64,000 nucleotides of DNA from Pseudomonadota bacterium (GTDB lineage Bacteria; Desulfobacterota; Syntrophobacteria; Syntrophobacterales; Syntrophobacteraceae). The notes under the pieces are model-generated. The model ran no database searches. It was not told where the DNA came from and was given only the letters and a program-made list of their open reading frames with translations. Below, piece after piece: positions 26,181 to 34,339 of this stretch; positions within the stretch are counted from its first letter, which is position 1, and each line of letters opens with the position of its first letter. Made by a program: the position numbers and the translations under genes. The stretch spans positions 1 to 64,000 of the forward strand of contig JAEZXS010000244.1 of the NCBI GenBank assembly GCA_023442755.1, read 5' to 3'.

Positions 26181-27731
26181 ATGAGGACGGGCGCTTTCAG
26201 CCTTGTTGAAACCGCTATGCGTGCGGGCGTGGAAGTGTGCTTCGCAAATCCCGGTACGACCGAAATGCCTCTTGTCATGGCGTTGGACAGCGTGCCCGGA
26301 ATGCGTGTCGTACTCGGACTGTTCGAAGGCGTTTGCACCGGCGCGGCCGACGGGTGGGCGCGTATGACGGGCAGGCCTGCTGCGACGCTTCTGCATCTCG
26401 GGCCAGGTTTTGCCAACGGGATTGCAAACCTGCATAACGCTCGGCGCGCCAGGACACCCGTCGTCAACTGGATCGGCAATCACGCCACGCGGCACATTGC
26501 GCTGGATGCCCCGCTCACCTCGGACATCGCGGCGCTCGCCGGCTCCGTCGGGTGGACGCGCTCCGTCGAATCGGCGGGCGAAATGGCAGAGGCAAGCCTT
26601 GCTGCAGTGGAAGCGGCTCTCGGACCTCCGGGGCGCGTGGCGTCCCTGATCCTTCCCGCCGACTGCCAGTGGGAAGAGGGCCCCGAGCCGCTCTCCGTTG
26701 TTCCGTCGCCCTCGGCGCCGGATATCCCGAACCAGGCTCCCCGGGAGGCGGCCCGTTTGCTGGCAAAGCCAGGCGGGGGGATTCTGATCGGGGGAAATGC
26801 CCTTACGGAGCGGGGTCTGAAGGCCGCGGCGCGGGTGGCGGCTGCAACAAATTGCGGCGTCTGGATCGAGACCTTCCCGTCGCGCATCGAGCGCGGCCGT
26901 CACGTACCGGGCTTTCCCCTCCTGCCCTATTTCCCGGAACAGGCCCTCGAAGCGCTTAAGGACATTTCGGCTCTTGTGCTTGTTGGAGCGCGCGAACCGG
27001 TCGGCTTCTTCGCCTATCCGGATCAGCCCTCCCGGTTCGCACCGGCTGGCGCGGCACTGTATACGCTTGCGGACCCCGATGCGGGCGTTGACGCAACGCT
27101 CGCTCTCGAAGCGCTCGCAGATGAATTGAATGCGCCGGCGGCTACCATTGCCCCGCAACCCGGGCAGGCGTTCGCGCCCGGCGGACAGGCGCTCGATCCC
27201 GACATCTGGGGACGAACGATGGCCGCGTTCATCCCGGAAAATGCGATCGTGGTAAACGAGGCGGTTACGACCGGCCTTTACTGGAGTGCGGTACATTCCC
27301 GCAACGCCGCTCCGCATACCATGCTCTGGATCACGGGCGGTGCGATCGGACAGGGGCTGCCCAACGCGCTCGGAGCGGCGCTGGCATGCCCCGACCGGCG
27401 CGTGATCGCGCTGCAGGCGGACGGGAGCGGGCTTTATACGCTGCAGGCGCTCTGGTCGATGGCTCGCGAGGGGGCGGATGTGATCGTGGTGGTTTGCGCG
27501 AACCGCCGCTACCGCATCCTGCAGGCCGAGCTTGCACGAATTACCGAGAAACCCGGCCCAAAGGCGCAGTACCTGACGGATCTCTCCGGGCCGGCGATAG
27601 ACTGGGCCGCCCTGGCAAAAGGGTTTGGCGTTCCGGGCTGCACCGTCCACACCGATGCCGCCCTGGCCGATGCGCTCACCCGCGCCCTGGCCGACCGCGG
27701 CCCGAGCCTTATCGAAGCGGTACTGGCCTGA
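26181..27731 (+). CDS. Acetolactate-synthase-like thiamine diphosphate enzyme
   Basis: The 516-residue protein has the three-domain layout of the ALS/pyruvate-oxidase family. The N-terminal domain carries the catalytic Glu at about residue 49 in LFEGVCTGAADGWARM. A central domain (GGGILIGGNALTERGLKAAA) and a C-terminal thiamine-binding domain follow. The latter has ADGSGLYTLQALWSM, with ADG where most members have GDG, then VVVVCANRRYRIL. The start at 26181 has GGGGGGAT upstream. The usual length is about 550, so it is slightly short and may lack FAD-binding features. Because acetolactate decarboxylase is nearby, acetolactate formation is plausible. A benzoylformate-decarboxylase-like lyase is the alternative. 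Confidence 0.8.
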   Translation: MRTGAFSLVETAMRAGVEVCFANPGTTEMPLVMALDSVPGMRVVLGLFEGVCTGAADGWARMTGRPAATLLHLGPGFANGIANLHNARRARTPVVNWIGNHATRHIALDAPLTSDIAALAGSVGWTRSVESAGEMAEASLAAVEAALGPPGRVASLILPADCQWEEGPEPLSVVPSPSAPDIPNQAPREAARLLAKPGGGILIGGNALTERGLKAAARVAAATNCGVWIETFPSRIERGRHVPGFPLLPYFPEQALEALKDISALVLVGAREPVGFFAYPDQPSRFAPAGAALYTLADPDAGVDATLALEALADELNAPAATIAPQPGQAFAPGGQALDPDIWGRTMAAFIPENAIVVNEAVTTGLYWSAVHSRNAAPHTMLWITGGAIGQGLPNALGAALACPDRRVIALQADGSGLYTLQALWSMAREGADVIVVVCANRRYRILQAELARITEKPGPKAQYLTDLSGPAIDWAALAKGFGVPGCTVHTDAALADALTRALADRGPSLIEAVLA

Positions 27732-27746
27732 CGGCTGGAAAGGGTT

Positions 27747-28319
27747 TTACCCGAATAGGCGGAGCCAGAAGAGCCGGACGAACGGTCCCGCGATGAAGTA
27801 GAAGGAGGTGGCGGCTGCGGGAATTTCAATGGCTGCGGCCGCCAGCATCAGGCGGCGATATTTTCCGGCCGGTGCGAAAAAACAGCAGAAAAGGAAAATA
27901 AAGAGGAACACGGGAGCCGGGTATATCCGGAGAATGCCGACAAGCGCCAGATCGCGCCAGCCATGCTGCATGTTTTGAGCGGTGAAAAAGGCATTCAGGA
28001 TCAGGCCGGCGAGGCCGGTGAGGGCGAGCGGCAGAGCTGCGATGGAGAGCAAGGACCAGAACTTTCCCGCGCGCCGCAGAAAGAACAGCGCCGCTCCAGT
28101 CGCAACAAGCGCCAGGGGACCGAACACGATGGAGAAGGTGATAAGGTCGCCCCACGCGTACATTCCCCCCGAAGTATCCACATGGTTTCGCTGGAATGCA
28201 AGTTCCCGAACCCAGCATACCGCCAGGGCTGCGATGAGGGCGATCGCGTAGCCGCTTAGAACCAGAGTGAGTTTAAGCACTCGCCCCCTGGGGGCGCCGG
28301 TAACGGGAAGATCGAACAT
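27747..28319 (-). CDS. Hypothetical membrane protein
   Basis: The 190-residue protein has about five hydrophobic helices (for example VLKLTLVLSGYAIALIAALA, VFGPLALVATGAALFFL, IYPAPVFLFIFLFCCFF) and short charged loops. No catalytic or binding motif is recognised. It converges on the ALS-like gene with only 15 bases between stops, and no terminator hairpin is obvious there. Its function is unknown. Confidence 0.7.
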   Translation of the reverse strand: MFDLPVTGAPRGRVLKLTLVLSGYAIALIAALAVCWVRELAFQRNHVDTSGGMYAWGDLITFSIVFGPLALVATGAALFFLRRAGKFWSLLSIAALPLALTGLAGLILNAFFTAQNMQHGWRDLALVGILRIYPAPVFLFIFLFCCFFAPAGKYRRLMLAAAAIEIPAAATSFYFIAGPFVRLFWLRLFG

Positions 28320-28361
28320 AGCCGGTGACCTTTCAACTCAAGGGATGCAATGCCGATAATA

Positions 28362-29894
28362 CTATTCTTTCCCTATTCGGTTCGGTTGAGCAAGGCCGGG
28401 CAACTCACCATTGGATGGAAGCAAGGCTCTCGTCTGACTATTTTTCCCTCCATCCCCATGACTGCCGACGAGAACGGTAAGGCTTGAGACAAACTTTTTT
28501 AATTTTTCGGCCTCTGCGTTCATTTGTTTGGATACCTGGGCAGATGCTTCGGCACTCGATGCGCTCTGCTGCGTGACTTTATCCATCTCTCCTGCTGCCT
28601 GGCTAAGCTGTTCAATCCCTTTGGCCTGCTCCTGGGAGGCGGCCGCGATCTCGCCGACCAGTTCTCCGGACTTGATCACGCTGGAAGCAACCTGCAGAAA
28701 ATCATCGTTCGTCTTTTCAACCAGTCCGAATCCTTCCTTGATTTTCTTCACGGTCCCCTCAATTAGCCCTGCCGTGTTTTTCGCCGCCTCCGCCGCCCTC
28801 ATCGCCAGATTGCGCACTTCATCGGCTACGACCGCGAATCCGGCGCCGGCTTCGCCTGCGCGCGCCGCTTCCACTGCAGCGTTTAGCGCCAGCAGATTGG
28901 TCTGGAAGGAAATTTCGTCTATGGTCCTTATAATCTTTTGCGTTTCCTCGGACGCTTTCGAGATCTCTCCCATGGACAGTGTGAGATTGTGCATCGATTC
29001 GTTGGCCTTCTCGACGACTTTGCCGGCCTCGGTCATAAGCTGGTTGGCATGTGTGGCGTTGGCTGCGTTCTGCTTTGTAATGGAGGACATTTCCTCGAGT
29101 GAAGCGGAAGTCTCCTCAATGGATGCGGCCTGTCCCGATGCGCTTTCGGCAAAATGCCTGCTCGTCGAAGAAAGATGGCCCGAAGCATTGGCCAGTTCTT
29201 CGGCTCCGCCGGTGAGCCCCGTCACTATCTTGCGTAAAATTCCCGTGGTGGAGCGGGTGATGATCCAGGCAACGATTACGCTTGTCAGGATGATAAGAAT
29301 TCCCGATGCAAGGACCACTATCCGCATAAACTGGCTGCGTGAGGCGACCTCATCCAGGCTGCCGTGCAGTTCCTTTGTCTGCTGTTCCAGAAAAGGGTCA
29401 ATTTCCTCCGCGAGTCTATCCGCAACCTTGTCGAAGGCCGGCATCTTCTTATTGCCTCCCGCCGGACCTTCGTCAATGTAGGCTTTTGCCATTGTTTTGC
29501 CCTGACTGTAGTATTCTTCGAACGCTTTTTCCAATGCATCCAGCTTTTGCATCTGCGCGCGGTTGTCCTGCCTCTCATATATCTTCCGGAATTTGTTCAG
29601 GTTGGTCTTGAAGGCCCGGCTGTTCTCCTCGGCTTTTTTAAATCCGTCATCCAGGCCGTCCTGCGCCCTGGTTGCGGATACATCGGACAGGAACTGCTGA
29701 ACCTGGACGATGTCCAGCTTCATCTCGTAAGCGACCTCGGCAAGCGAGGAATTGCCCTGATCCCTTACTTCGAAGGACCTATCCCTGAGTCCGCCTATCA
29801 TGATGAAAATAACTGTACCCAGGCAGAGAGTGATCGCGAACGGCAGGCTGAAACCAACCAAGATTCTCTGCCCTAATGTTGCACCCTTGAACAT
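28362..29894 (-). CDS. Methyl-accepting chemotaxis protein
   Basis: The 510-residue chemoreceptor has a first transmembrane helix at about residues 10-32 and a periplasmic four-helix-bundle sensor to about 190. A second helix ([20 protein letters not shown]) is followed by the signalling domain with the hallmark tip [20 protein letters not shown], then [16 protein letters not shown] classic HAMP sequence is not obvious and the linker after the second helix is short. The ATG at 29894 is chosen because GGAGGGAAAGC precedes it at good spacing; the frame could begin five codons earlier. The C-terminal tail has no receptor pentapeptide. The ligand is unknown. Confidence 0.92.
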   Translation of the reverse strand: MFKGATLGQRILVGFSLPFAITLCLGTVIFIMIGGLRDRSFEVRDQGNSSLAEVAYEMKLDIVQVQQFLSDVSATRAQDGLDDGFKKAEENSRAFKTNLNKFRKIYERQDNRAQMQKLDALEKAFEEYYSQGKTMAKAYIDEGPAGGNKKMPAFDKVADRLAEEIDPFLEQQTKELHGSLDEVASRSQFMRIVVLASGILIILTSVIVAWIITRSTTGILRKIVTGLTGGAEELANASGHLSSTSRHFAESASGQAASIEETSASLEEMSSITKQNAANATHANQLMTEAGKVVEKANESMHNLTLSMGEISKASEETQKIIRTIDEISFQTNLLALNAAVEAARAGEAGAGFAVVADEVRNLAMRAAEAAKNTAGLIEGTVKKIKEGFGLVEKTNDDFLQVASSVIKSGELVGEIAAASQEQAKGIEQLSQAAGEMDKVTQQSASSAEASAQVSKQMNAEAEKLKKFVSSLTVLVGSHGDGGKNSQTRALLPSNGELPGLAQPNRIGKE

Positions 29895-30283
29895 TTGCTT
29901 TCCCTCCATTCCGAAGCGACACTCTTCCGTAAGACGGTTACCGGTTAAGATACTGCGGCCCGAACTGCGGGTGGGACATGAATTCTCCAGTCTTAGACTC
30001 TAGTCGGTAAGGAAGGCTGAAAACTAAAAACTTAACGGACCTATAATCATTGTTGGATCCTCACCGCCCTTCAGGCACGTTTGTCGTCGCCGCCCTCCCA
30101 TGCGGGCATCCCAAGACTCCGCGGAAGGCGCCTCAGCTCCCGGATACAGCTTCCCGGGATTGAAGAATAATTGCTGGCCCTTTGCCGGCACGGATGATAA
30201 ATAGGCTCGAAATCCCGACAAAAACTGAAGCGCCGGGCAAGGCGCTTGTCATTACGCCATTTAAAGGAGCCGGTTCGGAGTTC
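29895..30283. other. Intergenic region without a supported gene
   Basis: This lies between the divergent chemoreceptor and CobW genes. A short in-frame upstream extension of the CobW frame exists but shows no homology. No repeat or terminator was seen. Confidence 0.45.
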
Positions 30284-31189
30284 ATGACGGAAAAAACACC
30301 ACACAAATTGGGAACTTTACTGGTCAGCGGCTTTCTGGGAGCGGGCAAGACCACCTTTATCATGGAGCATGTGAAAACCTCTCAAGGCAGGACGGCGGTC
30401 CTGGTAAACGAGTTCGGCGATCTGGGAGTCGACGGTTCGCTGATCGATTCGAAGAACGGGGTCGATGTCGTGGAGGTGCCCGGCGGGTGCATCTGCTGTG
30501 GCCAGCAGGAAGGTTTGAAGGAAAGCATCCGGACGATTGCCGAAAAGATCAAGCCGGATACGCTTCTGATAGAACCAAGCGGCATTGCCCAGGCCTCGGG
30601 GGTCATAAATGTGCTGGAAGACGAAGTGCTCGCGGATGTTGTCCGGCTCGATGCCGTCATCACCATCGTGGACGCGTCGTCGTTTCTCGAGTTTTCAAAG
30701 CCGGAAACCTTCGGCACCTTCTTCCTCGACCAGGTAACCAACGCCGACCTTATCGTAATCAATAAAACCGACATGGTTTCCCCGGAGGAACTCGAAAAGG
30801 TATCCCGGCGAGTCTCAGTTCTGAATCCTTCCGCGCTGAGCGTGGAAACGACATTCTGCCGGATGGAAAGCCCTCTGCCGTCGGGCAGGACCAAAAAGGT
30901 TTTCTCCATGGGCAGGTTCAGCATCGGGATGGAGTGTTTCAGCATGGTCCCCGGTCAGCCGATTTCCAGGGACCGGCTGGACCAGTTCACCTCTGCCGTC
31001 ATCAAAGGAAGTTTCGGAAGGGTCTATCGGGGCAAAGGGATTTTCCCGAGTCCGGACGGCGGATGGGTCAACCTGCAGATTGTCGGCGAGAATGTGTCCG
31101 TAACACCTTTTTCGGAAGAGGTCCGGCCGCGGCTCACTCTCATCGGCTACGATCTGGACCGGCAGCAGGTCAGCCGGTTTTTGAGCTGA
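30284..31189 (+). CDS. CobW/P47K-family GTPase
   Basis: The 301-residue G3E-family GTPase has the P-loop GFLGAGKTT at about residues 14-22, the metal-binding GGCICCG motif near 67-73, LLIEPSGIA and the base-specificity motif NKTD. A C-terminal CobW-like domain follows (FGRVYRGKGIFPSPDGGWVN). Members act as metallochaperones for zinc, cobalt or nitrile-hydratase-type cofactors. The start at 30284 is where homology begins, with CGGAG just upstream. It is a single gene, and the metal served is unknown. Confidence 0.9.
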   Translation: MTEKTPHKLGTLLVSGFLGAGKTTFIMEHVKTSQGRTAVLVNEFGDLGVDGSLIDSKNGVDVVEVPGGCICCGQQEGLKESIRTIAEKIKPDTLLIEPSGIAQASGVINVLEDEVLADVVRLDAVITIVDASSFLEFSKPETFGTFFLDQVTNADLIVINKTDMVSPEELEKVSRRVSVLNPSALSVETTFCRMESPLPSGRTKKVFSMGRFSIGMECFSMVPGQPISRDRLDQFTSAVIKGSFGRVYRGKGIFPSPDGGWVNLQIVGENVSVTPFSEEVRPRLTLIGYDLDRQQVSRFLS

Positions 31190-31344
31190 TTCGGTCGCGA
31201 CAATACAACGGAAAATGCCGGCTGGGCCGTACCTGAGCCCTTGCCGGCCGCCTTTCCGCGATCATCTATATGATGATTCGGGTCAGGTTATTTGCAGGAC
31301 TTTTTCTTTTTCGCGAAATCACCGATTCCGTGCTCGTAGGGTAT

Positions 31345-31443
31345 TCAGCCGGAAGAGCCTTCCATCCCGGGCAGGATCCACCTGTCGATCACGTACCAGA
31401 GGCCGGCTGCGGCTGCTATGATGATGATCACTCCCAACTCCAT
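31345..31443 (-). CDS. Tiny single-pass membrane protein, 32 residues
   Basis: From the ATG at 31443 the frame encodes one transmembrane helix with a short polar tail (MELGVIIIIAAAAGLWYVID, then RWILPGMEGSSG). A strong ribosome-binding site GGAGGAGGATTCG lies directly upstream, which supports translation of this short form. Longer upstream in-frame codons have no such site. The role is unknown; the form resembles accessory membrane peptides. Confidence 0.5.
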   Translation of the reverse strand: MELGVIIIIAAAAGLWYVIDRWILPGMEGSSG

Positions 31444-31736
31444 CGAATCCTCCTCCGTGTGCGGCAAATCTCGGATGCTGTAATCATTGCCAATACGTAA
31501 TGCATATTCAAGCAAAAAGAACTGTTGGCCCGAAGATACCCAACTCAGCGGCACACGCCCCCATTTGAAATGCAATAATATTTTTCTGGAGATTTTCGTT
31601 TAGTTTGAGAAATTCTTAATTTTGTGCTTTTGTTTTCCCTACCTGGTGGAAGTGCTGGAAAACCCCGGTCATGCGAGTCACCAAAACCCGGGGCCAAACC
31701 GGTCGAACCTCGAAGCCGACAAATTGAGGAGACGTC

Positions 31737-32354
31737 ATGAGTTCCCAGACAGATCAGAGCGGTGAACCTTTCGTGCAGACGCTTACCTCTTTTCAGGAAA
31801 AATGTTCACTTTGCGGCAATGTATTTCCGCAGGACGTGATGGTCCGGTTTGGCGATAAATGGGTCTGTGCGACCTGCAAACCAAACTATGTACAAATGGT
31901 CCAACAGGGGTTGGCCGCATCGGGGCAGGTACGGTACGGTGGTTTCTGGATACGCTTCGGAGCCAGGGTGATCGATACTATTATTCTCCAGGTCGCCAAC
32001 TATATTGTGGTTGCCGGCATTGCACTGGTTTTTGCCATTGATGTAAAGCCCTCCAGCCCCAGTCAATTCACCGTAATGACCCTGCTGCAGATAGCCACAG
32101 CCTTGGTTTTGGGGCTTTCTTATGAGGTATGGTTCCTCGGGAACTACAGCGCGACTCCGGGCAAAATGATATGCGGGCTGAATGTTGTGCGTCCGGATGG
32201 CGAAAAGATAAGTTATATGCGGGCGCTGGGCCGGTATTTCGCCACGGGTCTGAGCGCTGCCATCATCGGGATCGGGTACATAATGGCCGGGTTTGACAGC
32301 GAGAAAAGAGCCCTTCACGACAGGGTCTGCGACACGCGGGTAGTCCGTAGATGA
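31737..32354 (+). CDS. RDD-family membrane protein with N-terminal zinc ribbon
   Basis: The 205-residue protein has a cysteine pair ribbon at residues 23-48 (CSLCGNVFPQD, then CATC). An RDD domain follows (YGGFWIRFGARVIDTIILQV, GNYSATPGKMICGLNVV, YMRALGRYFATGLSA) with three to four helices. It opens the ten-gene operon that runs to 41321. GAGGAGACGTC precedes the ATG. RDD proteins are of uncertain function, sometimes ion antiporters. Its stop overlaps the next start. Confidence 0.85.
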   Translation: MSSQTDQSGEPFVQTLTSFQEKCSLCGNVFPQDVMVRFGDKWVCATCKPNYVQMVQQGLAASGQVRYGGFWIRFGARVIDTIILQVANYIVVAGIALVFAIDVKPSSPSQFTVMTLLQIATALVLGLSYEVWFLGNYSATPGKMICGLNVVRPDGEKISYMRALGRYFATGLSAAIIGIGYIMAGFDSEKRALHDRVCDTRVVRR

Positions 32355-32938
32355 TGGATGAATCCAGCGGCACGGCCATCTTTAACTGTTCCAAATGCGG
32401 AGCAGCCTTGCCGGACGGTGTGTTTCACACGAAACTGCCGGTTCCGTGTGAAAGGTGCGGCGCCGAGTCCCAAGTGCTTGTTTTTCCCGCACTGGTCAAT
32501 GGAACGTCCCGGGTGCAGTACGGCGATGCGCTGGAAACCGATGACGAAGCAAGTTGTTTCTATCACCCGGAGAAACGCGCGGTAACCGCATGTGAAAGTT
32601 GCGGCCGTTTTCTGTGCTCCCTGTGCGAGATAGGCATATCCGGCCGCAAGCTCTGCCCGAACTGCCTGGAACTGGGAAAGAACGATGAGCGGATAGTCGA
32701 GCTGGTGACGTACCGGACGCTCTACGACAGCATTGCCTGGGCGCTGGGCGTATGGCCCCTGCTGATAATAATCATGACAATAGTTACTGCGCCCATGGCA
32801 ATATATATTTCCGTTCGGCATTGGAAATCACCGACGAGCATTCTGGGCAGGACGAAGATCAGGTTTATCCTGGCGATCATCATAGCGCTGCTGGAACTGG
32901 GCGGATGGGCCGGAGTCCTGTCCCTGATACACCGCTGA
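32351..32938 (+). CDS. B-box-like zinc-finger membrane protein
   Basis: The 195-residue protein has two N-terminal CxxC pairs (CSKCGAALPDG, CERCGAES). A B-box-type finger (CFYHPEKRAVTACESCGRFL, then CSLCEIGISGRKLCPNC) follows, and two hydrophobic helices end the protein. The zinc fingers are predicted to face the cytoplasm; partners are unknown. It overlaps both neighbours by a few bases (ATGATGG start, TGATG end), so translation is coupled through the operon. Confidence 0.8.
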   Translation: MMDESSGTAIFNCSKCGAALPDGVFHTKLPVPCERCGAESQVLVFPALVNGTSRVQYGDALETDDEASCFYHPEKRAVTACESCGRFLCSLCEIGISGRKLCPNCLELGKNDERIVELVTYRTLYDSIAWALGVWPLLIIIMTIVTAPMAIYISVRHWKSPTSILGRTKIRFILAIIIALLELGGWAGVLSLIHR

Positions 32939-34023
32939 TGGCGGGTCCGTTCGACAAGGAATCACAGGTGGAATACAGACGCCTCCCTGGAAAAAAGAAG
33001 GTCTTCCTTCGTCAGAACACCCTCTGGCTTGGTGAAGATCACCTCCTGGCTGTAGAATCCAACTACTTCAACGAAAGATATAACCGGCTCTACTTCAGGG
33101 ATTTCCAGGCCATTATCGTTCGAAAAACCAACAGATTTGCAGCCTGCAACATCGTGACGGCCACAGCGGCCGGTTTATGCGCCGTTTCAATGATTGCAGC
33201 GGGCGCCTGGCACTACCTGGGACTGAGCTTGGTCAGCGGCATAGCCCTTCTGCTATCTTTGATCGCGCTTGCAATGAACCTGATCCGTGGCGCCACATGT
33301 ACCTGCCATGTCGGAATGCCCCTTGCAGTTCATAACCTGCAGTCCGTTTGCAGGCTGAAATATGCACAGCGTATCCTTGCGGAAATTACCCCTCTCGTGC
33401 AAAAGTACCAGGGCCCGATGGATGTGGATGAGATCCGGTCCCAGTGGTTGCGCGGGGAGGTTTCCGGTACCCTGCCGGATTCGAAGCCGCGGGTAAACGG
33501 CTTACCACCGACCGGGGCGGTGCAGGAAGGTTCCTGTTTCTTTCACACGCTGCTATCGGGAGCTTTGCTCCTCGAAGTCCTGGTCACGGTGCTCGAGTTC
33601 CACTCCGGCCACTCCATGGTAAGACTGGCCAATGTCGTCACAGGCGCACTCCTTTTCGCGCTGGTGGTGACGGCGCTTGTCAAGCAACACCGGCGCTCGC
33701 TTCCCCGCACCTTGAAGGGATGGACCTGGACGGTCGCCGTGATGCTCGTTGTCTTTAATCTCGTTGCCATGTTCGCAGCCACAGTGATTCTGACGCTCAA
33801 AAGAGGCCCGAGGTCTCAAGCCGATCCGTTATCCTCCCTCCTCGAGTTTACCCCGGATGCCCATCCTTTCATGTCCAGGATATATGTCTGCTACATCATC
33901 GTATCGGTCGTCCTCGCCATATGGGGGCTGGCCGTAATAGCGGTTCACCGGAGGCAGTCCCGGAACAGGCCTTCATCCGGTGCGGATGCCTCCGCCTCCA
34001 TCCGGGAAGGTTCGGGCGCATGA
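32938..34023 (+). CDS. Operon membrane protein of unknown function
   Basis: This 361-residue protein does not match a family I recognise. The N-terminal 65 residues are soluble (RLPGKKKVFLRQNTLWLGED then FRDFQAIIVRKTNR, a PH-like strand pattern). Two helices, a soluble middle part with CTCHV, and four more helices follow toward the C-terminus. The start at 32938 overlaps the preceding stop (TGATG), which decides it against a longer frame inside the upstream gene. Its stop overlaps the next gene by ATGA. Confidence 0.75.
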   Translation: MAGPFDKESQVEYRRLPGKKKVFLRQNTLWLGEDHLLAVESNYFNERYNRLYFRDFQAIIVRKTNRFAACNIVTATAAGLCAVSMIAAGAWHYLGLSLVSGIALLLSLIALAMNLIRGATCTCHVGMPLAVHNLQSVCRLKYAQRILAEITPLVQKYQGPMDVDEIRSQWLRGEVSGTLPDSKPRVNGLPPTGAVQEGSCFFHTLLSGALLLEVLVTVLEFHSGHSMVRLANVVTGALLFALVVTALVKQHRRSLPRTLKGWTWTVAVMLVVFNLVAMFAATVILTLKRGPRSQADPLSSLLEFTPDAHPFMSRIYVCYIIVSVVLAIWGLAVIAVHRRQSRNRPSSGADASASIREGSGA

Positions 34024-34328
34024 CAGAGGTATCCCGACTCCGGTGTTTCAACCACGGCAACCGGGAGGCGGTGGCGCGCTGCCCCGCATGCTCGCGGACC
34101 TTTTGCCGGGAGTGCATAACCGAGCACGAAAATCGGGTAATTTGCGCCCAGTGCCTGTCGGCATTAGGGCAAGACGGCCGGGGGAAGCGCTCACGCGCCG
34201 CCGTGATGCTTCACGGGATAGTAAGCCTGGTGAGCTTCATTTTTCTCTGGGCAGTGTTTTACTATCTCGGGAAAATCCTGTTGAGCATGCCTTCTACATT
34301 TCATGAACCTTTTCAACACCTGTTCTAG
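34020..34328 (+). CDS. Small B-box zinc-finger protein with one transmembrane helix
   Basis: The 102-residue protein carries a B-box-like finger near residues 9-46 (CFNHGNREAVARCPACSRTF, then CRECITEHENRVICAQC) and one helix (VSLVSFIFLWAVFYYLGKIL). It resembles the finger of the gene at 32351, suggesting duplication. The start overlaps the previous stop as ATGA. It is the third zinc-finger protein in the operon. Confidence 0.8.
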   Translation: MTEVSRLRCFNHGNREAVARCPACSRTFCRECITEHENRVICAQCLSALGQDGRGKRSRAAVMLHGIVSLVSFIFLWAVFYYLGKILLSMPSTFHEPFQHLF

Positions 34329-34339
34329 AGACCAGAAAA

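Noticed and set aside
25800..27650. A 616-residue frame antisense to the ALS-like gene
   Set aside because: It is arginine-rich without motifs, and opposite to a well-supported enzyme.
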